The notes under the pieces were generated by a model that was not told the DNA's origin, searched no databases, and worked only from the letters and a program-made list of their open reading frames with translations. Below, piece by piece: positions 1-12,393 of a DNA stretch of 64,000 nt. The translations under genes and the position numbers were made by a program. The DNA is from Cloeon dipterum (Eukaryota; Arthropoda; Insecta; Ephemeroptera; Baetidae). Within the stretch, counting starts at the first letter, position 1, and every line of letters begins with the position of its first letter. The stretch lies in NCBI RefSeq assembly GCF_949628265.1, contig NC_088790.1, positions 14,450,545 to 14,514,544 of the forward strand. Direction: 5' to 3'.

Positions 1-3000
1 ACGTCGCACAAAGTTGTTCACAACACTTCTCTGCAAGCACATTAGAGTAAACCTGATTATTGGGCACTTATATTTGGCCTCTTCAATTTATTTTTATTTT
101 CAGAATGTAAATCTTGAGTAGGCCCACTTCAAAACAGCCGCATCAAGCGAAAGAGAGCGTTTTGTTCTTCCCTCCTCTCAATCAGGATTTGTCCCTTTAA
201 AAAGGAATAAATATTCCTCTTGCCGAGTAAAAAACCGATGTTTTACAAACTGATGGAAACATTAATTCGGATCTATCGCACCGTCACAGTGTCAGTAGGC
301 GTATGATCGATTGCTCAGCGTGTGGAATTAAGGTTGACGAGCGTGCTTTTGCACTCTTCGTTTGTATGTTGTATAATTGCAATTTTCAATACTAAGCGAG
401 CCGCGCCGGCACACACACACGTAACGTCCCCACGGATTAGAGCCACGTCGCGTGCTTTGCTAATACTTGCACATTTAACACCCGCCGCGAATATTCCGAG
501 CTGCGCTTTGCTCTTCATTTTTCCACGGAGATCAATTTTAAAAGGCAGATGTGGATTCAGTTTTAGCTTGAGCTACAGGGTTACCACTTGCTCATTTAAA
601 ATCAGTGTAATTCGAGCTCTGCTATTGAAATTCTATACTTTTTAGGCTTTCCTAAAAATAAACTAAGCCAAAAATTTATTACAGGAATTATTTTTGTTTA
701 TTTTGATCATTTAAGTCAGGATCTAGTAACAGTTTAATTTCGGAGTTTGCCCAAACGTCCTCTCGTCCCAATCTATCCAACGGTGTGTGAATTATGAGGA
801 AAATTTTTCATGTGGTAAAATAAATCATGATTTTCAATTAGCGAGACAGTTCTAGCCTCTTGATTTGCATGCAAACTTTGGAGCCGATTTCTCGAAAATT
901 AAAACGTTATATAAACCTGGATTAATTTTTACTTTTCGCCTAGACAGTGTTTTTAGTAAAGGTAAAAAGGATATTCCAAAAATATTTTGGAAAGTTTTAC
1001 TTTAAAACCGCATAATTTCAACTTTAATTTGACAAAGATTGTCATAGTTATATTTTTCCAAAACAAACAACAGAATACAATACTACCTATGTCTGTAAAG
1101 GACCAGAAACAATACCAAACCAAGACTAAAAAGTCCAGAAAACACCAAAATACAATCCACTCATTTTTATTCAGAATAGCGTATTTATTTTGCAATTGAA
1201 TTTAGTTCGGTTGTTAATTAAAATCAAGCTAAGTTTGGAGTAGTCAGATTAACAAAGAACCTCCTCTAATCAATAAAACCATTATCCTTTACAGAGATGA
1301 GACACACACAAAACTCGGGGGATATAGGATTGGCATTTCCATCGCAATTCTGCCGACAACCCTACCCACATCCAGACGTTAATGGTTGGCTGTGGCTGCA
1401 CGGCGCGAGGAGTGCATATAAGCGACGTAATTGCAATTTTGCATTCGGCTTAACGAACTGGGTGAGTGCGGCGCCGGAGCAATAATAACCATGTCCGCTG
1501 TACATTGCCGGTTTAATAGGTACGCGCCGCATATAGAAAATAATTTGCTACTATTAATCCTTGCATGTGCTAGTGAACCTGGAAATAGGACGATTGGAGG
1601 ATTATCGCCAATAGGAAATTTAATTATCAACAATATCCTCCATTATTGCCAAGCTTATGTGCATAGAAAATAACGGATTTATTCTGGTTTTTAGCTTTTA
1701 TTTTTGTTGCTGGATTCTTCTGTCAAGGTATTCAAGGTCTGAATATTTGCTAATTCATTTCTGGCTGCCAGCTGCATAACTCTAGGCAAACTCGCTACTT
1801 GATGGCTTTCACCTTTCCAGCATGCGTGATTTAGCATCACGTCAATCATCAGTCAATCATGTACTTTGTAGCTGATTTTAACGTATGACATAAAAATAAA
1901 AATTTGAATAATTTGAATAAAATCCGTTGATAGTGTAAATTTCACAGCTCTAATATTTCACCGATATTGTGTGATTAATTATAATGGAAATATTCAAGCA
2001 GTTTATTCTTACTAATAATAACAAATGAAAATCATTTATCGAAGAAAAAAATCTAGTTCTACCAAATTTCAGGTTAATACAGCGCATTATCAAAGGCGAA
2101 TTGACTAAACATCGTGATTAGCGTAGGTTCGATCCGCCAATAAATTCGATCATTTAAGCTTCATTTCAATTATGAAAGCGGCTTGCTGTAATTATAGCAG
2201 AGAGTATAGTTGAAAGATTTTGCCAGTTAACGTGGAGAGTGTGCTCGAGCGCAATTAATCACCCGACTGCATTTCCCAAACTTTTTTATCTTCTTGGATG
2301 CACCTAAGTTCTCCAGATTACTTCTCGAGATGGCAATTAAAATAAATTAACCTTTCTTTTCCTTTTTGCTCAAGTTCTGAACGAAACTTTTCACTCCCAT
2401 GTAATTCAAATTCCAACAGCAATTAAAGTCTGAAAACCACCGTAATTAACGAGTTGCTTTAGTTTAAATCAGATTTGCTTATAATCGTTTAATTAAAAGC
2501 AGTGCTAATTAAGGTTTGTTCAATGTCAAAGAACTTATATAGTGTGAAGAGTTTGATCGTAAGCTCTCCAGAGGGCTGTGGATCTCAGACGATCGACAAT
2601 ATTTCTATGAGCCTACAATAATCACAAACCGGGCAATTTGAAGATATTTTACCTCTTTTGCTTACAAAACCGTCTAAAGTGTATTCGTACCAATTGCGAG
2701 AAATTAATTTTTTAGCAATCTGCAAGCTGTTTAACCTCGAGTGTTCTATTTCTCAAGCTGTGGTAAATTTAGCTTGCCAATGCATTTCGCATTGAGTGGC
2801 TAAATTGCTAAGCAATAGCTGGTGCTGCGGTCCAGACGGCGCAAAAATTTCCAACCAAGGGCAAAAAGCGTGCAGCTCATTATCTCCTTTTTCGCTTGGG
2901 GAATAGTTGACGGCTGGCAAGCAAAACGCTTCTTTTCTCCTCGTGCTAGTCTCTGGAGCCGCAGCCGCACCATTATCCCGCGCGCATCTAATAATAACCA

Positions 3001-6000
3001 TTATTTTTGCCGACCACGCGCGCCCAAAATAACCACGAGGTGCGTGTACACACTTTCTCTTCGGGGGCCGAGAAGCTTGACAGCAGCATTTTTCACATTT
3101 GCGTCAATATGTGAAATCGGCAATTGGTTGTAGCCACCCCCGCTCCTATAAGCTAGAAATGAAAATGATGATGAACATTGTTAACGAAAGAAAAATATTA
3201 TTGACATAAAATGTTATTAATAATATATGATCCTTATCCTCATCTGCATAACAAAATCAGTTAAAAAGAAAGCAATAACGTGTGAGAAACAGCGTTAGCA
3301 CATTTTTTCCCCTTTAACAACGTTGTATTCGTTAATTTATCTATAATGCACTGAAATACTAGCAATACTTCTATATATTTCAATTAATATACTATTTTTG
3401 CACCTAAGAAAGAAGAATTTTTAAATGGTATGGAGCAGGGTTTTCAGTTTGTCAGACCGTTTTTCTTTTGATTTAAATAGTATTTTGTATTTCCACGGGC
3501 GTTTTTACTCTCAGAAAAATAAATAGCAACTAAAGTTCAGTGTTTTTCCCAAACATCAACTAACAAAATTTGATTTTTTTAGCACTAAAAGGCTAAAACT
3601 TATTTAATCTGGACGTTTTAAAAATATTAGTCTTTAAAAGATAAAATGTTAGCTTCAATTTACTAACAGTTGAAAAAAAATTGAAGAGGCGGTAAAATTA
3701 CTAACAGTAAAGTTGAAAGTGTCCAGCATTCAAGTTGGAGAATTTAAAAATACAAATGTGATATGAATACGTCTTTAAGGCAAAATTGCATGAGAGATTG
3801 GGGATACTTGTTCTTAATCATCCTAAAACGTTAATATTTAATAAAAAAATACCGCCAATTTACCACACCCTTTACATTTGTCAAAATTTATGATAGATTA
3901 TTTTTAAACCTTCACTGACATCTTCTCTATAAAAAATCGGAACATTTCTTCATTTTTATTGAATATCCAAAATTCAAGCAGGGTTTTGTCAGAACGACGT
4001 GGTGACTTTTCTCTTGGGTCTAGATCATTCCTCTCAGCTCCTGGTTTTTGCTCGTTCATTACGTTTGTAGACGACTCTCATTAAGTGCTTCATGAACATT
4101 AATTATTCCACGCGCTCTCTCTTCTTCGTTCCATTTGCTCTTCATCAAATCTGCGACTTTAGTCTAGTGTGTCTGACGTCACTCTTGAACTTGCTATATT
4201 GCTGTTTTCTCATGGCAATCATTTGTTGCTAAATCTACCGATCATTTAGCACTTGACTGCTTTCAATTCTTGGAAACTATTTCATAAGTAATTTTAAAAT
4301 AAATAACAAAGGAGCATTCCCAACAAATTGCAAGTAATTTACTTGAAGCTCATAAGAAAGTAGTTTAAATCCATTTCAAAGGATGTAATTTCTTATAGCT
4401 TCTAACACCGTTCATTTTCCGAGAAAGCGCTTTACAATTTTCACATATACGTCCGGAGAAGCGGAAATGTCATTATGCAAATTTTTTAGCAGTACAGGAA
4501 CAACTCCTGCTTTTGATGAGCCAACTTTATAGAAGTGCACGTCGTAATCTAATCATATGCGAAGGAACTCGCGGACGCCTTTTAACAGCGCGCTGGCAAT
4601 ATTGAGAGGTGTCGTAGGAAAAGCAAAAGTGCGGGGCTATGTCAATGATTACATTACTCCATTTTTTATGTCGCGACCAGACAGGCACGAGGCATAAAAA
4701 GAATCCTTTACGACCTTTTCAGCGGGCGAGTTTCGGTTGGCACCTCGGCCTTTTCCTCGTTCTCCACGCCATTAGGCACATATAGCGCGGTGTGCGGAAC
4801 GCAGCCGGCGCCAAAACTCCCTCGAGCCGACACGACCGCCCACGAAATGGACAACCTCGCGAATTAAAATGGATCACCACGTCAAAACGAGTGAGATACA
4901 ACGCATGGGGACTTTATGCGTTGCTCAAAGGGGAAATCAATAACCGAGGTGCTTGGAAAACTTGTAAAAGCGTGTTGTATATCTATTAGGAAAAAAGGAA
5001 ATGACATATAGATCTACCGAGGGATATTCTTATTTGCAAATAAATTGAGTTTGTTTCTTTTCCATATAAGCTAAAGAGCTATGCGAGTGCTACTTTTCAA
5101 CTTTTTTACTGCTTCATGTTACAAAGTAATGTACTTGAAATGAGCAAGATTATGAATGTTCTGGTACGATTTTAAACAACACGGAAAAGTGTCTGGGAGT
5201 GAAAGGTGTGAAGGCGGATATTTATTTGGACTCATTCGGTTATTTAAAATAAATTTCACTCTAACTTATTTGCAATATGGAAATAGAAATCAAATCACTC
5301 AAAATGTTGGTTTTATGATCATCAAAGCTGCCATGCATAGAGCATGTTTATTGGAACGGTTATTTTTTTTTACCGTGCCTCTTCCGGAGAGCACAAAGCG
5401 CTTGCAAATAACTCGCAGCCGAAATTAAAAGCCGACTCGCCCTGTCAACCCCCGGTGCGACAAACAATGAATTATTGCGTGCCGGCTATATTCTGTTGTG
5501 CTAAAATTCGTTAATCCCCACAAATGAAAAATTGTGCTCTTTTTTTCCGGCGAAAAGCTGGCATCAAAGGGCTATTCTCTTGTGTATTCTTTTTCTCTTG
5601 ATATTCATACTGTTGACGCATAATTTGATTTATAACGTTGAACAAAACTGAAAAACTCTATTGACCATGTATTTTTTGATATGCAAATGGCGTCAAACCA
5701 GCAAATTTTCCTCTGGTCAAAGGTGGGTGTGGCCACGAGATATTATATATCACCTGCAATTTTTTTATTTTCACTTGAGCTCCACCCTGGTTTTCTGAAG
5801 GTGATGAGGAGTTGAAAAAGCCAAGTTTGACCGTGAACTGTAATCACGGTGAAATATAAAGAATTGGGCCTCTTGTCTTTCTCAAAAAGAAGAATATTTC
5901 GAGATGCAATGATGCTAAAACATTTTACTTCGTGCTAAAAGATGAATATTTTGATCGCCCAGAACATTGTATGATAAACAATTTATTTTTAGAATATATG

Positions 6001-7279
6001 AATAATTTTAACGTTTTTTTTAAATCTCAATTTTAAAAAGATCAATAAATACATACTGCATTTAACAGGCTGAAAATTTTACCTGTGAGTTTCATGCGTA
6101 TAAATTTTCAGGATGATAAAGCCTAAAGGTATGCTCGTTCTTTCCAAAAATAAATGATAAAGATAAAAAATATAAATGTAGAAAACTATTGTATGCTTTG
6201 TTTCCCGAACGCTGAAAAGCAAAAATCCGTGCAAGTTGTCGAAAACAAAATCTGGCTCTTTTTCTGGTTCCCGACACCCCTGAGCTCTTCCAGTTTCAGT
6301 TTAATTTTTATTCACGTTTTAAAACGGTTCAAAGCAAGAGTGAAAATGCACTCTAAAATCCCCTCCATCAATGTTTGCATGTGGTCCACAAAGAGAATTT
6401 TTCCGCGTCAGCTCTAAAAAGGACATGATTTGCGCTCGGGCATAATTCACGGCGACAACGAGCAAAAGCAATCAGCTAATTCGGTGCCGAGTGAAAAATG
6501 CAGGAGAGCAGTGTCCGCCAGGCGTGATCAACGCGAGCGACGCCCGCTGGACTTGGGCAACAAAGAACACTCCAAAATCGGATTAAATCAATGTTGGAGG
6601 CAATTAGGCTGGCGGCCAGTCGTTTAATCAGTTGCACCAGGTGATTTTTCGTCCATGCCCCCGGCTGATGAATCGACACACCTGCTGCGAATGGCCACAA
6701 GAGAACAAATCGACGGGGGCATCCGATCGAACACGGTCAACATCGCGTTTTGCAAATCAATTTGCACCCGGCTGATAATCGTATTTTGCCAAGCGCAATT
6801 AGTTTTTTTGATCTTTTTGTTAGCAGTGTGGCATCGAGTGGCGCACGCAGTGTCACACCTCTCCATTCGCGCCTCTGACGCAGAATTTACAGTTCTAGCT
6901 TATGATGATCCTATGATCCTCATAACGAAACTCAAACGTAGAGTCCATAAAACACTCGACGTCAGTAATGTGTCTTTATATGGTAATTTAATGAGAGCAA
7001 TGAGGGATACCCTGACACCTGTCACCAATGTTTGATTATTTGCCGATAGTCTTGTCTGACCTCAGGGGTGACCCCCAGCATGTGCTGAAGGTCAAAATCA
7101 ACCAATCTTGAACTTTGATTTTCTCACAATTCCCTGAACCAAAAAATTTTATTTTGTCAGCCATTATATTATGTAGAAAAGCATATATTCCAACCACCAA
7201 CCGATGATTCTTCTGAATTGGCTGGATTTACAACATTAGAAAATAAGTATTCCTACTAAAAAAATATTTATAAACTTAG
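1..7279. other. Intergenic or intronic stretch, no gene recognised
   Basis: AT-rich DNA. Open frames here are short, lack recognisable motifs and have no splice-consistent neighbours. Slightly GC-richer patches occur near 350-480, 1300-1520, 2820-3100 and 4560-4880, without coding character. A dispersed repeat copy lies at 725-905. A possible Pol III B-box-like string near 2,127 has no pairing T-stem, so no tRNA is called. Confidence 0.6.
725..905 (+). repeat. Dispersed repeat family 2, copy 1
   Basis: One of about six related copies in the window. Shared blocks are a core resembling CAATCTATCCAACGGTGTG, then GAATTATGAGG, an ATCATGATTTTCAAT stretch, and GCAAACTTTGGAGCCGATTTC. Other copies are near 12,235 (minus), 15,055, 25,370, 43,090 and 47,265. 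No terminal repeats or coding capacity are visible, so the class is unknown. Confidence 0.65.
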
Positions 7280-7633
7280 GTTAGCAGTAGAAAATTTCTT
7301 TGTATAAAAAGTGTCGTATCTTATTGTATCTTAAAGAATCCAGACAGACGTAAATTGCATGTATTAACACAAACACATAAGATTTTGTATAATAATTTCC
7401 CTAAATATTTAAAATGTTATGTTACCACCATGCGCGATGTTGACTTGAAAGGCAGGTCCAGAGCTCATCGATTGGGGCTTCTGCCTCCGCTTGTAAATGT
7501 TAATGTGCCTGAACAGTGCTTTCAAGTGCAGTGCTATCGTCAGTGGAATAGTCTTTCGCCAAATTTGTGTATGAACGAGAATTCAAGTGCGTTTAAGAAG
7601 AAAATCGAAGAAGCGATTATATCAAGCTACTAA
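7280..7633 (+). pseudogene. C-terminal remnant of a non-LTR retrotransposon ORF2
   Basis: An open frame of 117 codons ends in TAA at 7,631-7,633 and has a stop just upstream at 7,277-7,279. Residues around RSRAHRLGLLPP, followed by a QCYRQWNSLSP segment and a final FKKKIEEAI stretch, match the usual tail of CR1/Jockey-type ORF2 proteins, where an Arg-rich stretch and a W-N-S-L-P motif precede a short amphipathic end. No upstream reverse transcriptase motifs remain, so this is a 5'-truncated dead copy. Assignment to a clade is not possible from this tail alone. Confidence 0.6.
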
Positions 7634-7760
7634 TGAACATTACTTCCTTCCAAATGTTGTTTCTTACATAATTGTCTCATTACTTTATGGATGTGTGCTG
7701 ATTTGGGGCAGAGTGCCCTGTCAGCCAATAATAATCTTAATTTGAAACTAGAAACAAGTA
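7280..7760 (+). mobile_element. 5'-truncated non-LTR retrotransposon, 3' end
   Basis: It comprises the ORF2 tail ending at 7,633 plus about 125 bp of 3' UTR containing a short palindromic GGGCAGAGTGCCCTG block near 7,706. The right boundary is approximate. It lies immediately next to a second non-LTR 3' end in opposite orientation, so the two 3' ends face each other. Target-site duplications were not identified. Confidence 0.55.
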
Positions 7761-7775
7761 AAAGACAGTCGATTA

Positions 7776-8200
7776 TTCAATTCAATTCAATTCGTTTTTA
7801 TTTCTCCAAACAAGTCATATTATGTTACAAACATTTAAAGTCATGAAAATCACGAAAGGAGAAATAAGGCATTTGTAGTGCTAGCGAACAACCCGCTGAA
7901 ACTCGTGAATAAAATAGTAGCAAAATTTACCACTACTTTAAACACTCGCCACACTACAGCCTATGCTACATTAAATCTACATCACATTTGACATCACATA
8001 CAATTTACAATACTTGGGAAACTGGGAACTTGGACACAATTTAATTACGGACGGGAGGGAGTTCCACTGCTGCGAATTGTAGAATTTTATGGCATTTTAC
8101 AGCATTTCTATCTTGGTTTCTTAAAGAATGAACACATTAAAGAGGTTTCACATACAACACTTTAAATGCAATATTTGATATAGCTCTACGAAAGTTTCTC
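7776..8200 (-). mobile_element. Non-LTR retrotransposon 3' end, minus strand
   Basis: Read on the minus strand, an ORF2-like tail (see 7,977-8,090) is followed by about 170 bp of 3' UTR, an AATAAA at 7,797-7,802 and a terminal run of pentamer TTGAA repeats at 7,776-7,793. Short tandem repeats in place of poly-A are typical of CR1/L2/Jockey-type 3' ends. The 5' limit is vague because homology fades. Confidence 0.6.
7977..8090 (-). pseudogene. ORF2 C-terminal tail fragment of a non-LTR element
   Basis: Thirty-seven codons and a TAG stop read on the minus strand. The peptide contains NSQQWNSLPSVIK, the W-N-x-L-P tail motif of non-LTR ORF2 proteins. The frame hits a stop just upstream (near 8,096), so the copy has decayed. 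It differs in sequence from the neighbouring plus-strand element, so the two are probably different families or old copies. Confidence 0.6.
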
Positions 8201-11200
8201 AAAGGGACTCAGAGATATTGCATTTTTTATCGACGAAGCCAACACTAACGAAGAAAAAGGTTTGCTTTGAAAAATTTCCCTTCAAAATTAAATGAAGTCG
8301 CTAGAAATGTTCTCGTTTATTGGAATTTTTAGAAGGCGGAGTGGTGAATTATTTGCGCCACGCGTCTGTGACTCATTCAGAAAAAAATACGCGCAAAGAA
8401 AACAGAGCTGCCTTAATTTGTTTTTGAGAGAGCAAAAAAATGGAGGAGAGAAAAATTCGTCTTTGTGTTCGAGATGAATGATATAGTTTTTGAAAAGGAA
8501 ATTTGCATTACAAATTCAGCATCTGTCTTCATTAACTGCCTCTTTATATCCGCAGCTCTCGTTGATGGTACTTGAGTGAGACTCGTCGAAATTGGGAATA
8601 GAACGTGATTGGCATTTAAGACGAAAAATTGCCGGTGGAATATCTTTAAATCGAGGAATATGTGAATCTCAAAGCAGCAGAAGATTAATTAGGAAAAACG
8701 TGCTATTCAAAATTGGATATTTCACCCTTTCCCTTCCAGACAAGCTGAAATGAGAAGATAAACAGAGTAATTTCCGATTATTAAGCTCAAAGAGAGATGG
8801 AATTTTCTATGCAATTTGTCGGCAGTGCTAGATTTCTCTTTCCAACGTGCCTTGGAAATTTCTCGCGTAGAAGATTTGCATTTCCATTGCGAAAAGGCGG
8901 AGACACCCTTGTATACTTTTTGAGAAGTGACACAGCTGTATAGTGTCGGATTTTCGCAGAGATACGTTCTGCAGTGTGTGTTGACAGTGAAATAAGGCTT
9001 AAAATGGGGGAATTCAGCCGCGGGCGGATGAGTTTGCACGGAAAATGGCACTCGCGGCGGAACTATTGTGCTCCGCAGGAAAAGAAAGACGCAGAACTTC
9101 CTCTGGCGCAACCGGCAGCGTCGCTTTTCAAATTAGCTCGCAGGAAAAAGAGTGAAAAACGCCACGCTTTTAAGCTATTTTTCGTCGGAAATGCATACAT
9201 TGTTTGGTAAAGTCCGCAGCCAATTAAAAATTGTGTTTGTGCACGTAACTTTAACACTCTATAACGTTCGAGATTAATTAAAATGTCATAAAAACTTAGC
9301 AATGGCGTCAGCAAAGGATTAAGCAATTTTCGGTTGATTGGCAATTTAATTGAACATTTACAGGCAGATTTAACTGGGTCATTGCAACTGTTTACAGTTT
9401 CCGCTGATAGAGTGTTGTAATCATTAAGGCTGTAGATTTTTTTTTCGAAAAGATGACTAATTTTTAGATGTTTTTGGGTCGCATTCCTGTAGACGGTTTT
9501 GGAACCAATTTTAACAGTTTTAGAATTTAGACTGTGTTTACACATTTGTTTTAGTTTTTTGCCAACTATGGATAACATTTAAACGGAGGATGCAATTCTT
9601 TTACATTGCTTTAGTTTCTTAAACGAGCAAATTCAAATGGTTTCACTGGCGAATTTCGATTAATTTTCAAATGCACAGATCACATTCGGGAATTTTTCTC
9701 AGCTCAAAACTTTCCTCAAGCAAACTGACTTCAACTTGACAAGCTAAAATTGTTACGAAAATTTTTCTTATAGAATGCTTTCACAGGCCAAAGCTTTAAA
9801 CCATTTGTGTGTCCAAGGATCAATAATATTGAAAATGACACGAAAAATCAACGAGGAAATTTTGATTTTAAGCCTAATTATTCGTGATTATAAACTTTGA
9901 AAAAGCAATGTCTAAAAATCACAAAATGAATAAGATTTTTGCATTTCTTTGGCCAACAGATTTCTTATAAAAATAATTAATTGAAAAATACAAAAAAATC
10001 GTGGGAAAGATTGAACTGCTTATTTTTAGGTGTATATCAGAATTTAAGCAATTTGGAATTTTTGGCTGTTTAAAACGGAGTTAAACTCAAACTTTATTGT
10101 GACTAAAGTCTTGACATTTAAATCGTGATCATTTGTATCTAAAAGTAAATCAGGCACTTAATGGAAAAACCATTTGACCATCTTAAATTCCCATTCCCTA
10201 GTAATAATGAAACATTTTATCCTGTTCAGGTTCTGTTCTGCACGATATTTTGTGTGCTAAAGCTACATATTTCAGCCTAGCACTCCATTTATTTGACTCG
10301 ACTTGTAACAGTAAATGTACTGGTCTTAATCATGATTCACAAGGCGACAACACACGAAAGGACATCAAACCACTTATAAGGAAACCCTCATCTTGCGAGT
10401 GGTCGTGCAATTTCATTTGGCTCTTTTTGTGCAAGAAACAGCTAGTGTTCACATGGGCCAGCAAGCATATTTCATCTCGGTTTATAAGTTATAAAAGAAC
10501 CACTTAGACCGCAGAGTGGCGTAGTAAAAATAAAAACCTCATGTTATAGCTGCGTTAAACGCAAATCTTTTAATCAATATTTCCATTTTTTTACGAACGA
10601 GAGCCTTTCGATTTTGAAACAAGATTTTCGTATGTTCCATTCAAATTTTAATCTGGTCGCGATGATTCCTGGGCTGCGTACACGACTAATAATGCGCGGC
10701 TTACATCGAAACTGTGAACATCCCCCGAGCTCTCTTGTTCCGTCACAAAGCGCCCACTCCAGCAGCATGAACTGGGAACAATCCTCTTTTTTCACAAGCG
10801 CCTCTCTTTCTCCCTTTTCCCTCTTTTATATTTCGCAGATGGAGACGAGCTCTTAACTTAATTAGCGCCGATTTGATTACAAACTCGCGCGCTCAGAAAC
10901 CTTCTGATTTTCCGACTCAACAAAAATAGACCTTTCCAGAGATGGAACGAAAGCTCGAGAGCACTCGAGCTAGAACAGCTAATTAACTGCCATTGCGAAA
11001 CAAAGAGTTTTCATAGCAGAAACCGATCGTTTCTTTTGGTTAGTACTTTGATTGTTTGAGCTGCTTTGCCTTTCTTACAGTCTAAATAATTTTTTTCTGT
11101 TGTTAGTATAATTTTATAAATGTGCATTTTAGCGCTCAAAGTCTCAGGCTACAAAAATTAAAATTTCAGCCATCATGAAGAAGGGCTAGGAATTTCCAAC

Positions 11201-12234
11201 ATTTTTTGATGAACTTTACGTACATGGTGGTTTTGGCTTCGTTCAGACTATTCTGACACAGTTTTGATTGTTTTAATAGGAAATATCCATCTTTTAGTTG
11301 ATTTTCTCAGCAATTTATTTAATGCGCCTAAAAGTCTTTAAAGTAAACTTAAATCTTGCTCATTTGTGTCCAATATATAAAATGAAATATGAATCAGACG
11401 CGCAAGAGAAATATTTTCAATCATATTAAATTCCAACGCATATCAAATTAAAAAAATAAATTTAAATTCCGCATATGGATTTCCTGTTTTGAAACGCCGA
11501 TTAAATTCCACTCCGCGCTCGTCATCATCATCATTTTTTTCACAACATCATCGTGACCCAAAACAAACTCGTCCTGTGCGCGTTTGGTGTCGCGCGTACG
11601 CCAACCAACTTTGTGTTCGCTCGTCGTGTATATTATTACAAAGCGCGCACGTACATATGAACGTAGCCGCACGGCAATTTGACACGGTGAGAGTATCTGA
11701 ATTCTCTCTTCTGTGCACAACAACCGACATCAGCAATCACGACGGCGGCGGCGGCGGAGGTCATTATGGAAGTGCAGCGTCATAGCGAAATTAACGAAGG
11801 ACACAACACACAACGCTCTCTGCAATAACTCTCTGCTCGGGCTCTTGTGTTGTGTTCGGTGCAGTAGCAACAAAACAACATGACTTAAAAATATAACGGC
11901 GAGTGCCGTCGATATGGCAGCTCAGGAAAGAATCTATTGGAGAAATAGCTTCCTCTCGGCATGTCATATCGAGGTTCAGAACTTAATTTATCATTGTTCT
12001 GCACGGCAGAGGGTTCAGATAATCGGATTATTAATTATTTTTTTCTTCAGAGACTAAGATTTGTGAGCTTTTTTTCTTGTTTGTCCTTTGGGACTTTCTC
12101 AGCAAAAATAGGTCAAACAGCAAAGCTTATAATTTCAATTAAAGCGGACCTGTGCTGATGAATTCTGATAATTTCTTTTTTCATATGATTTTCTTGAGAA
12201 TTCTAGGAAAGCTAAAATTCACTAAGAGTAACGT

Positions 12235-12393
12235 TTCAATTTCCGCGCAAACTGGCTCCAAACTTTACATGCTAATTAAATGGTGAGCATTATGTCTCCC
12301 GATTGACAACCAGAATGTATTCCACCATAAGGGAAATGTACCTCATAGTTCGTACACCATTGGACGGATTGCAACGAGAGGAATCGAAATGAA
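12235..12393 (-). repeat. Dispersed repeat family 2, inverted copy
   Basis: On the minus strand this reads GATTCCTCTCGTTGCAATC, a CCAATGGTGTACGAACTATGAGG block, then AAAGTTTGGAGCC. The order and spacing are the same as in the copy at 725-905. It is the only inverted member seen in the window. Confidence 0.65.

Noticed and set aside
2095..2150. Possible tRNA (GGTTCGATCC string)
   Set aside because: No complementary T-stem, acceptor stem or A box at the right distance.
6655..7035. 126-codon plus-strand ORF with a hydrophobic stretch
   Set aside because: The single hydrophobic run is not backed by a signal peptide, conserved residues or neighbouring exons.
9063..9578. 171-codon minus-strand ORF
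   Set aside because: No motif; Lys/Asn/Leu-rich composition expected of AT-rich DNA; no supporting context.
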